From Chloroflexota bacterium (GTDB lineage: Bacteria > Chloroflexota > Anaerolineae > JACRMK01), in NCBI GenBank assembly GCA_016200765.1, contig JACQEC010000094.1:1-10314 (forward strand): a stretch of 10,314 bases of DNA, read 5' to 3'. A program made the translations under genes and the position numbers. Positions 1 to 6,520 of this stretch are shown here, piece by piece. Positions within the stretch are counted from its first letter, which is position 1, and the number at the start of each line of letters is the position of its first letter. Below the pieces are notes generated by a model. That model was not told where the DNA came from, searched no databases, and was given only the letters and a program-made list of their open reading frames with translations.

Positions 1-44
1 CCGAGCAGAACAGCGTGTTTTCGCCATGCCATCAATCGTTTCAT
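1..44 (-). CDS. Start of an unidentified divergent gene, cut by the window edge
   Basis: Reading leftward from an ATG at 44 gives an open frame of 14 codons (MKRLMAWRKHAVLL) that runs off the window. The start is preceded by AGAGAGG (54-60 on the minus strand), nine bases upstream, a plausible ribosome binding site. The peptide has basic residues followed by the first hydrophobic ones, which would suit the beginning of a signal peptide or membrane anchor. It would be divergent from the methyltransferase gene, with 58 bp between the two starts. The family cannot be recognised from so few residues, and chance could produce an open frame this short. Confidence 0.35.
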   Translation of the reverse strand, partial: MKRLMAWRKHAVLL

Positions 45-102
45 CTTAACCGGCCTCTCTTTTCTAGACGCTGTTCGAGGTCGTTGAGTTCCCCGGAACC
101 GT

Positions 103-747
103 ATGAACGTGATCAAGAAGGTCTTCATCCCCACTCACGCCTCCACCCGCAGCCGCTTCCACGACGCGAAGGGTAATCGGGTTGATATGGCTGGCTTGTG
201 GTACGCGCCGGCCGCGGTGCTGGGCAACTTGCTGAAGATTTACTTCAATTATAGACCGCCTGCACCCTGGTTCTCCTATCGAGCCTGCCGGACGCTCAAT
301 CGCCTCATTCGGAAGGATTGGCGTGTGCTGGAATTTGGCTCCGGCATGTCCACACTATGGCTGGCCCGCCGGTGCGGCACGTTGCACAGCATCGAAGACG
401 ATCCACAGTGGTATGAAGTGGTCCGGCGGCTGGTGGGGACGGGCATTCGGTACGAATTGCGAACGGCCGCGGCCTATGCTGATCTGTCGGAGTATCCGGA
501 CGGTTTTTTTGATCTGGTTCTGGTGGACGGCCTCGCCCGCGACCAGTGTGTCCGTTCCAGCGTGCCCAAGGTCAAGCCGGGCGGCTACCTGTATCTGGAT
601 AATTCGGACCTGCAGGATGAGGCGCTGCGCAGGGCCGAGGGCTGTGTATTAGATGCAGTCAAACAGCGCCATGGGCAGGTCCGATACTTTACGGATTTTG
701 CGCCAACGTTGGCCAGCGTCACGCAAGGTTTGCTCGCGCGATTGTGA
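103..747 (+). CDS. Class I SAM-dependent methyltransferase, substrate unknown
   Basis: The 214-residue protein has a Rossmann-type methyltransferase core. Motif I is VLEFGSG (residues 75-81), which binds the methionine part of S-adenosylmethionine. An acidic pair ends strand 2 in SIEDD (96-100) and would contact the ribose. FDLVLVDG (136-143) is the motif IV strand, and KPGGYLYLDN (157-166) is the following post-motif loop. The layout resembles small O-methyltransferase-like proteins (Methyltransf_24 type), often found in sugar or natural-product clusters. Residues 1-70 form a non-catalytic extension, partly basic (IKK, RSR), which may set substrate specificity. The ATG at 103 is the first start after an in-frame stop at 85-87. 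No strong ribosome binding site precedes it, only CGGAAC about five bases away. The substrate cannot be read from the sequence; a glycan or lipid-linked sugar is a guess from the distant polysaccharide genes. Confidence 0.82.
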   Translation: MNVIKKVFIPTHASTRSRFHDAKGNRVDMAGLWYAPAAVLGNLLKIYFNYRPPAPWFSYRACRTLNRLIRKDWRVLEFGSGMSTLWLARRCGTLHSIEDDPQWYEVVRRLVGTGIRYELRTAAAYADLSEYPDGFFDLVLVDGLARDQCVRSSVPKVKPGGYLYLDNSDLQDEALRRAEGCVLDAVKQRHGQVRYFTDFAPTLASVTQGLLARL

Positions 748-767
748 GACCGTGCGCGTGGGCGCCC

Positions 768-885
768 GCCCTGCCCCTACCGGGGGGCGCAAACCACAAG
801 GCGCGTCGTAGGGGCGGGTCTTGCGCCCGCCCAGCAGGGGCCGGCGGGCAGGGACAAGCCCTGCCCCTACCGGGGGGCGCGAACC
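768..885. repeat. Cluster of GTAGGGGC-type hairpin repeats between genes
   Basis: A 23-bp sequence occurs twice, identically, at 768-790 and 858-880, 90 bp apart; the match continues imperfectly to 795 and 885 (one mismatch). Between the copies lies GTAGGGGCGGG (808-818), close to the inverted form of their CCTGCCCCTAC core. Two clean hairpins are visible: GGGCGGG (812-818) with CCCGCCC (826-832), and GGGCAGGG (846-853) with CCCTGCCC (859-866). Such palindromes of GTAGGGGC type are, from memory, common between genes in Chloroflexota and some cyanobacteria and behave like REP or MITE-type repeats. Here they fill most of the gap after the methyltransferase stop and could end its transcript by their structure alone, since no T-tract follows. 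No coding frame in this gap looks real. Confidence 0.72.
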
Positions 886-913
886 GATGCGCCTGTGCCG
901 TGCCCATGTCCTA

Positions 914-942
914 TTGACGCCGGGGTAAAAGCAGAATAGAAT
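914..942 (+). promoter_or_regulatory. Sigma70-type promoter for the GAF-GGDEF gene
   Basis: TTGACG (914-919) and TAGAAT (937-942) are each one base from consensus and are separated by exactly 17 bases. The predicted start of transcription is near 949, about 50 bases before the GTG at 1000. It lies just beyond the hairpin repeats, so the repeats are not in the transcript. This is a prediction from sequence only. Confidence 0.6.
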
Positions 943-999
943 CATCCCGAAGGCTTGGGCGTTTCCGTACCGGCAGTATCGCGATAAGACCTCCGGCTT

Positions 1000-3900
1000 G
1001 TGAAAATATCCTCTCCGCTCTCTATACGGCACGTGCCTCGTTACCTGCGGCTCGTCGAGATGACCGCATTGGCCTTGCTGGGCGCGTTTCTCCTCTACAG
1101 CCTAATCACCCCGCTCGATCCCGACCGGCGGGTAGAGATTTACGTCTTTCTGGCGACAGCCAGCGCCTACGTTGCGTTCTTCCTCCACTACGCCTTTGTG
1201 CGTTTTATGCGTCAGGGCTGGTTCCACTACCTGCAAACCACGTTTGCCCTGCTGCTCGCCCTTGAAATCGGACTGATCCTGCCCGAGATCATCCCCGCGC
1301 TCGATCTCCTGCTGGCGCTCGGCGTGGTCAGCACCGCCATCCTTGGCGGGCGGCGGCTCGCGCTCTACACCGCGCTGGTCAGCAGCGCGCTGATGCTGGC
1401 CTTGAGTTCCACCTACGCTCCGGATTCGGCGGCCGGCTTGGTCACCCTGCTGCGGGTGGTGGTCTTCGGCGGCTTGGCGGTGCTGGTTTGCGCGGTGATG
1501 GATCGCATCGCCGAGCAGGGACAGGAGGCGTTGTTGGCGGCGGAGCAGCAAAAGAGCCAACTGGAAGCCTTGCACGAACTGGCTTCTATCGTCGGCTCCT
1601 CTCTTGATTTCCAAGAAGTGCTTCAGCTCGCGTTGGACAAGACGCTTCAGGCGTTGAGCATGGACGCGGGGCTGGTGGCACTGCTCGATAAGGACGAGCG
1701 TGAGTTGCAGGTTAGCGCCCAGCGCGGTTTCACGGAGGAGACGGCGCGGCAGATCATGGCCACACGGCTGTCGGTCGGCCAGGGGCTGGCCGGATTAGCC
1801 GTTGCCGAGCGGCGGCCCACCTTCAGCGAGGATATGGCGAATGACCCCCGCGTGGTCATGACGAATATCCGCAACGCGGGCTTCCGGTCCTACATTAGCA
1901 TTCCGCTGAACACCGACGCCAAGGTTTTTGGCGTGCTCAGCGTGGTGGCGCGCGCGCGACACAGCCCGGACGATCAGGAATTAGCCTTCCTGCAGGCCAT
2001 CGGACGGCAGGTGGGGCTTGCGGTACAGCGCGCGCAACTCTACGAGCAGGCGACGCGCCGCCTCAACCAGCTAAGCGCGCTCAATGAGGTGGCGCAGGGG
2101 ATCACATCGCCGCTGGAAATGACTGAGGTGCTACAGACGGTCTATGAACAGGTCGTGCGGCTGACGAACAACCGCGATTTTTACATCGCCCTGTATGATG
2201 AGGCCGCCGACGAGGTGGATTTTGCTTTTTACTACGAGCAGGGACGGTTGTTGCCGCGCGAGCGCCGGCGGCACGGCCACGGATTGACCGAGTACGTGAT
2301 CCACACGCGCCAGCCGCTGTTGGTGAAGAATCGGGTGCGCGACTTCATTGTCAACGCCGGCATTCAGCCGTTAGGAGCGGAATCGCTCTCGTGGATGGGC
2401 GTACCGCTGATCAAGAACGAGAAGGTCATCGGTGTGATGGTCATACAAAATTATGAGCGCGCTAACGCCTATGACGAAGAGGATCTTGAGCTGTTCAAAA
2501 CGCTGGCCGGTCAGGTCGCGGTGACGCTCGACAACGCGCGCCTCTACGAGAGCACGCGGCGCAGTCTGCAGGAGGCCGCCGCGCTGTTTGAGTTCAGCCA
2601 GCAGACCAGCCAGACGACCGACCGCTGGCTTATCGCGCGCGCCGGGGCGGCGGCCTGCCAGCAGGTCTTGCCCTTGTATAAGACGGTCATCTATGCGTAT
2701 GAGGGCGAGCCGCCCCAGTTGCTCCCCTTAAGCGTGGTGGAGGGCGGGGAGGTTGTGCCGCCGGATGCGGAAATCGCGGAGGTGTGGAAACGGGGGGCCG
2801 AGGCCTTGAGCGGTGTCGTCGGCTGGGTCTTGCGCAGCGGTCAGGCGCTGCGCATCGGGGATGTGCGCGAAAACACGCTGTTCTTTGGCGGCGCGGACAT
2901 TCGCTCGGAATTGTGCGTTCCCATCTCCCTGCCTGACCGCGTCATCGGCGCGATTGATATTGAGAGTGTGGAGTTGAACGCCCACGACGAGCGCGACGAG
3001 CGCTTCGTGGCGACGCTGGCCGGTCATCTGGCGGTGGCGCTGGAAAACGCGCGCCTGATTGAACAGGAGCGCCAGCGCGCGGTTGAACTGCGCGGCTTGC
3101 ACGAAATCTCGCAGGCCCTCGGCACGATAGGCGACCCGCAAGCGACCTATGCCGAGGTGACGCGCCGCCTGGCCCAGATTCTAAACGCCGCCGCGGCGAT
3201 CACCTTCTTATACGACCGCTCGCGAAACCTCCTGCGTCCCCAGTTTCCCGCCTACGGCGTGCCGGATGAATTGTTCCGCAACCTGGACTACCCGCTGGAC
3301 GACGCGGCGCGCGCGCTCTGGGATCCCTATCAACAGCCCGCTTGGGTGGTGAATGATGTGAGCAAAATACCGGGTGTGCCGGACGAGTATCGCGCCTTTA
3401 TCGGAGCGTTGGACGTTCACAATTTCATGGGCGCGGCGATGTTTGGACGCGGGGAACTGATTGGCGTGACCTTCGTCGGCAACCGCCTAAGCCCCGAGCC
3501 GTTCAGCCAGCGCGACGGCCACCTGCTGGCGCTGTTTGCCCGGCAGGCCGCGCTCGTCATCGAGAACGCGCGGCTGGTGGAGGAAGAGCGGCTAAGCCGC
3601 CAGCACATGGCCATCATCGCCGACATCGGACGGCGCGCCGCCACCACGCTGGAATTGAAGGCTTTGCTGCGCGATGTGGTCGAGTATCTCTGCCATGAAC
3701 TGCGCTATCATAGCGCCACGGTGTTCTTTGCCGAAGGGGATACGTTAATCCTGCAAGCCGTGGCGGGCGGGTTCGCGGCCTCTGGCCCCCCCGACTACCG
3801 GCAGTCCACGTCGCAGGGCGTAATGGGCTGGGTTGCCCTGAACCGGAAGCCGCGGCGGGTCAACCGCATCTCGGAAGACCCACAGTTTATAGACCCGGCG

Positions 3901-5118
3901 GGTGTCGGGGTCCAGTCCGAGGTCGCGGTGCCGCTCATCGCGCGCGGCGAGGTGATTGGCGTGCTGGATGTGGAGAGCGACAAGCCCGACCAGTTCGCCG
4001 AGTCCGATGTGGTGCTGTTGAGCACGATTGGCGATCAAGTGGCGCAGGCCATCGCCAATTCGCGCTCGTATGAAGCCGAACAGCGCCGCGCCAGCCAGTT
4101 GACGATTATCGCGCGGGTGGGACGCGAGATTACCTCTCTGCTCGACCTGCACGAACTGCTCGACCGCGCCGTGCGGCTCATCTCTGATGGGTTCGGCTAC
4201 GAAACGGTGCATATCTTTACAGCCGATCATGAGCGCGGGGTGGCGCGGCTGGTCGCGGCCTCCAACCATCCGCACGACGACCCGCCGGATTCGGAGTTGA
4301 CCCTGCGCATTGGCGAACAGGGATTGATTGGCAAAGCGATTGGCGAAAGGCGCGCCATTCTCGAAAACAACGTTCCGCAAAACCCGGATTATTACTCAAC
4401 GCCACAGCTGACGGGCGTCCAATCGGAAATGGTTGTGCCCATCCGGCTGGGCAATCAGGTCATCGGCGCGCTAGACGCGCAGGATAAGCGGCTGAACGCC
4501 TTTGGCGAGGACGACCTCTTTATCATGCAGACGCTGGCTGACCAGTTGGCGGTAGCGGTGGCCAATGCCGAACTGCACATGGCGGCCGAGCAACGCGCGC
4601 GCACTGACAGCCTGACCGGTGTCTACAATCACGGCCATTTTCTAGAGGAACTGCATAAGGCGATTGAGAGCAGCCGCGCCGGGAGCGCGTCGCTCTCTCT
4701 GATTATGTTCGACATTGACCACTTTAAGTTGTACAACGACCGCTACGGCCACGTCATGGGCGATCGGGTGCTCACAGCCGCCGTTCAGTCCATTCATCAG
4801 AACATCAAACACGGCGACCTGATCGGGCGCTGGGGCGGCGAGGAGTTCGGCATCGCGCTTCTGTGCGCCAACAGTGAGGCCGCCCTGCTCGTGGCCGAGC
4901 GCATCCGGCGCACGCTGGCAAACTTCCCCCTCGTAGACCGCGAGGGCCGGCTCATTGAAAAGCCGACCGCCAGTCAGGGCATCGCCGTCTTCCCCGATCA
5001 TGCCCGGTCTTTTGAGGAGTTGGTTGACCTCGCCGACCGCATGTTGTATCGGGCCAAAGGCAAAGGCCGCGACCGCGTGGTGCTGTTCCAACCGGAGGGT
5101 AGAGACGGGCAGTTGTGA
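1000..5118 (+). CDS. Membrane-bound six-GAF diguanylate cyclase (GGDEF)
   Basis: This 1372-residue protein should make cyclic di-GMP from two GTP in response to signals sensed by its GAF modules. Residues 22-167 hold six hydrophobic helices (about 22-38, 46-68, 77-96, 98-117, 119-137, 145-167). Basic loops at the N-terminus, 68-75 and 117-119 place both ends in the cytoplasm. A charged helix (168-200) leads to six GAF domains near 201-345, 371-513, 540-683, 705-855, 880-1020 and 1046-1190, joined by similar linkers (ENARLxEEERxxxQ type). The GGDEF domain (about 1200-1365) has DSLTGVYN (1203-1210), metal-binding D1238 in FDIDHFK, N1246 and D1247, and the active-site GGEEF (1279-1283). The I-site RxxD reads KHGD (1270-1273), so product inhibition may be weak. 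No bilin-type Cys-His or other known ligand motif is evident in the GAFs. The GTG at 1000 lacks a Shine-Dalgarno; an in-frame stop lies at 985-987. GTG 1033 or ATG 1060 are alternatives, but they lose some of the basic N-terminus that fits the topology. Confidence 0.93.
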   Translation: MKISSPLSIRHVPRYLRLVEMTALALLGAFLLYSLITPLDPDRRVEIYVFLATASAYVAFFLHYAFVRFMRQGWFHYLQTTFALLLALEIGLILPEIIPALDLLLALGVVSTAILGGRRLALYTALVSSALMLALSSTYAPDSAAGLVTLLRVVVFGGLAVLVCAVMDRIAEQGQEALLAAEQQKSQLEALHELASIVGSSLDFQEVLQLALDKTLQALSMDAGLVALLDKDERELQVSAQRGFTEETARQIMATRLSVGQGLAGLAVAERRPTFSEDMANDPRVVMTNIRNAGFRSYISIPLNTDAKVFGVLSVVARARHSPDDQELAFLQAIGRQVGLAVQRAQLYEQATRRLNQLSALNEVAQGITSPLEMTEVLQTVYEQVVRLTNNRDFYIALYDEAADEVDFAFYYEQGRLLPRERRRHGHGLTEYVIHTRQPLLVKNRVRDFIVNAGIQPLGAESLSWMGVPLIKNEKVIGVMVIQNYERANAYDEEDLELFKTLAGQVAVTLDNARLYESTRRSLQEAAALFEFSQQTSQTTDRWLIARAGAAACQQVLPLYKTVIYAYEGEPPQLLPLSVVEGGEVVPPDAEIAEVWKRGAEALSGVVGWVLRSGQALRIGDVRENTLFFGGADIRSELCVPISLPDRVIGAIDIESVELNAHDERDERFVATLAGHLAVALENARLIEQERQRAVELRGLHEISQALGTIGDPQATYAEVTRRLAQILNAAAAITFLYDRSRNLLRPQFPAYGVPDELFRNLDYPLDDAARALWDPYQQPAWVVNDVSKIPGVPDEYRAFIGALDVHNFMGAAMFGRGELIGVTFVGNRLSPEPFSQRDGHLLALFARQAALVIENARLVEEERLSRQHMAIIADIGRRAATTLELKALLRDVVEYLCHELRYHSATVFFAEGDTLILQAVAGGFAASGPPDYRQSTSQGVMGWVALNRKPRRVNRISEDPQFIDPAGVGVQSEVAVPLIARGEVIGVLDVESDKPDQFAESDVVLLSTIGDQVAQAIANSRSYEAEQRRASQLTIIARVGREITSLLDLHELLDRAVRLISDGFGYETVHIFTADHERGVARLVAASNHPHDDPPDSELTLRIGEQGLIGKAIGERRAILENNVPQNPDYYSTPQLTGVQSEMVVPIRLGNQVIGALDAQDKRLNAFGEDDLFIMQTLADQLAVAVANAELHMAAEQRARTDSLTGVYNHGHFLEELHKAIESSRAGSASLSLIMFDIDHFKLYNDRYGHVMGDRVLTAAVQSIHQNIKHGDLIGRWGGEEFGIALLCANSEAALLVAERIRRTLANFPLVDREGRLIEKPTASQGIAVFPDHARSFEELVDLADRMLYRAKGKGRDRVVLFQPEGRDGQL

Positions 5119-5124
5119 GGCCAG

Positions 5125-5130
5125 AAAGGA
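5125..5130 (+). promoter_or_regulatory. Ribosome binding site that decides the URO-D-like start
   Basis: AAAGGA at 5125-5130 stands six bases before the ATG at 5137 and only three before the adjoining in-frame GTG at 5134. The normal spacing favours ATG 5137, so the annotated protein has one methionine at its start, not two. Confidence 0.6.
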
Positions 5131-5136
5131 ATTGTG

Positions 5137-6126
5137 ATGAACAAACGTGAGCGTATTCTCGCCGCCAGCCGGCGCGAGCCAACCGACCGCATCCCGGTCG
5201 CCTTCTGGCGTCACTTCCCCGGCGACGACCAGCGCGCGGGCGATCTGGCGCAGGCGACGATTGCTTTTCAGGAACGCTACGACTTCGACTTCGTGAAGGT
5301 CAGCCCGTCCAACAGTTTCGCAGGCGAGGATTGGGGCGCGCAGACCGCCTTCCACGGCAATATGGAGGGCACGCGCGACTACCTCGACCGGCCCGTGAAG
5401 CGTCCCGCCGACTGGGGCGCGCTGAAGCCGCTGGACGCGCATCAGGGCGCGCTGGGGCGGCAGTTGGAGTGCCTGCGGCAGTTGAAGGCGCGCTGGGGCG
5501 AGAGCGTGCCTTTCATCCAGACAATCTTTAACCCGCTGATGGTTGCGCGCTACCTGCGCGGCGATTTGTGGATAGCCGATATGCGCGCCTACCCCCGCGA
5601 CTTCCGCGCCGGGCTGGAGATCATCACCGACAGCGTGGCGCGCTTCGCGGCGGCGGCAGTCGAGGCCGGCGCGGCGGGGTTATTCTTCGCCACGCAGGCC
5701 GCCAGCTACCGCCAGTTGAGCGAGGCCGAGTATCGCGAGTTCGGCCTGCCCTACGACCTGCAGGTTTTGGAGGCCGCGCGCGGTGGATGGTTCCACCTCC
5801 TGCACATGCACGGCGACGACATCATGTTTCACCTGTGGCGCGAGTATCCGGTGCAGGCGGTGAACTGGCACGACCGCAGTACGCGGCCCGACCTGCGTGA
5901 AGGGCGCGCGCACTTCGGCGGGGCCGTCGTCGGCGGCATCCGCCAGCACGGTAGTATGTTGCAAGGAGACCCCGCCGAGGTGACGGCGGAGGCGCGCGAC
6001 GCCATCGCGCAGACCGATGGCGGACAGGGGTTGATCATCGGCGCGGGCTGTGTCCTGCAGATTCCAACGCCCGAGTCGAACATCCGCGCCGCGCTAGCGG
6101 TGGCGGCAAGATGGATTCCGTCATAG
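5137..6126 (+). CDS. Uroporphyrinogen decarboxylase (URO-D) superfamily protein, not HemE
   Basis: The 329-residue protein begins with a form of the family's opening motif, REPTDRIPVAFWRH (13-26), and ends with GCVLQIPTPESNIRAAL (304-320), matching the TP-x-x-N end region of the TIM-barrel URO-D fold. HemE carries an MRQAGR motif after the first proline, with arginines that grip the substrate carboxylates; here the stretch reads AFWRHFPGDD, so haem synthesis is unlikely. Cobamide-dependent methyltransferases of this superfamily (MtaA, MtbA) bind zinc through H-x-C and a distal cysteine. This protein has HMH (223-225) and C305 in comparable places, so an altered metal site is possible. That alignment is from memory. 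The gene begins 18 bp after the GAF-GGDEF stop, probably in one transcript, and ends overlapping the convergent zinc-finger gene by 6 bp. No corrinoid protein gene is adjacent, so the reaction is unassigned. Confidence 0.82.
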   Translation: MNKRERILAASRREPTDRIPVAFWRHFPGDDQRAGDLAQATIAFQERYDFDFVKVSPSNSFAGEDWGAQTAFHGNMEGTRDYLDRPVKRPADWGALKPLDAHQGALGRQLECLRQLKARWGESVPFIQTIFNPLMVARYLRGDLWIADMRAYPRDFRAGLEIITDSVARFAAAAVEAGAAGLFFATQAASYRQLSEAEYREFGLPYDLQVLEAARGGWFHLLHMHGDDIMFHLWREYPVQAVNWHDRSTRPDLREGRAHFGGAVVGGIRQHGSMLQGDPAEVTAEARDAIAQTDGGQGLIIGAGCVLQIPTPESNIRAALAVAARWIPS

Positions 6127-6453
6127 TTTTTTGCGCGCGCAGGTGACACAGCGCGTGGTTTCGGGCAAGATGGCGAGCCGTTCGGGGTCAATGACCTGTC
6201 CGCAGACCTCGCAGATGGCATACTGTCCGCGCTCCAGCTTCTGGATGGCAGTCTGCAGGGATTTTAGCTTGCGCTCGGCCTCCTGTTTCAGGGCATAGTT
6301 CATTTCCCATTCCTGCACACCCGGATCGCCGTCGCCCAGCGACCACTCCGGCTTCTCTTGCAATTTGACAAGCAAGTGCTGTAATTCTTCTTCCACCAGC
6401 GTGATCTCGTTATCAATTCGACGCCGTTCGGTTTGGTGGGTGTGACTCGCCAT
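6121..6453 (-). CDS. DksA/TraR-family C4 zinc-finger protein
   Basis: The 110-residue protein has a charged helical N-terminal part (about 8-75), likely a two-helix coiled coil, and a C-terminal zinc finger with cysteines C81, C84, C102 and C105. The spacing C-x2-C-x17-C-x2-C and the sequence VCGxxIxxxRLxxLP are typical of the DksA/TraR finger. DksA proteins bind in the secondary channel of RNA polymerase and alter initiation with ppGpp. Their coiled-coil tip carries DxxDxA. Here the tip region reads GDGDPGVQEWE (40-50), which lacks that motif, so it may not act like E. coli DksA. The start is well supported: GGAGG (6460-6464 on the minus strand) lies six bases upstream, and a promoter at 6486-6514 gives a leader of about 26 bases. 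At 110 residues it is shorter than E. coli DksA (151), closer to the short DksA-like proteins. Confidence 0.88.
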   Translation of the reverse strand: MASHTHQTERRRIDNEITLVEEELQHLLVKLQEKPEWSLGDGDPGVQEWEMNYALKQEAERKLKSLQTAIQKLERGQYAICEVCGQVIDPERLAILPETTRCVTCARKKL

Positions 6454-6485
6454 AACCTGCCTCCATTCGGCCCTCTCAGGCCGTT

Positions 6486-6514
6486 ATTGTAGCGAATCCA
6501 GCGCGAAGATGCAA
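6486..6514 (-). promoter_or_regulatory. Promoter for the DksA-like gene
   Basis: On the minus strand TTGCAT (6514-6509) and TACAAT (6491-6486) are separated by 17 bases. Predicted +1 is near 6479, giving a short leader that contains the GGAGG site. The promoter sits in the 67-bp gap after the upstream glycosidase-like stop, so the DksA-like gene can be expressed independently. TTGAAA at 6524-6519 is a poorer -35 candidate because its spacing is too long. Confidence 0.55.
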
Positions 6515-6520
6515 GCAATT

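Noticed and set aside
768..885. Possible CRISPR array
   Set aside because: There are only two identical 23-bp copies, 90 bp apart, with hairpins between them and no regular spacers or cas genes.
649..1032. 127-codon minus-strand frame across the intergenic repeats
   Set aside because: The translation repeats RPPVGAG because it passes through the GTAGGGGC hairpins. It also overlaps the methyltransferase end and the start of the GAF-GGDEF gene.
1600..4570. Phytochrome or cyanobacteriochrome-type chromophore GAF
   Set aside because: The few cysteines, such as C639 and the CH at 898-899, are not in the chromophore-binding position as far as can be judged by eye, and no PHY domain is visible.
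4642..5442. 266-codon open frame on the minus strand
   Set aside because: It is opposite the GGDEF domain and the start of the URO-D-like gene, both of which carry clear catalytic motifs. No ribosome site or family feature supports it.
5137..6126. HemE of haem synthesis
   Set aside because: The substrate-binding MRQAGR motif is absent and the protein is shorter than typical HemE, so only the superfamily is assigned.
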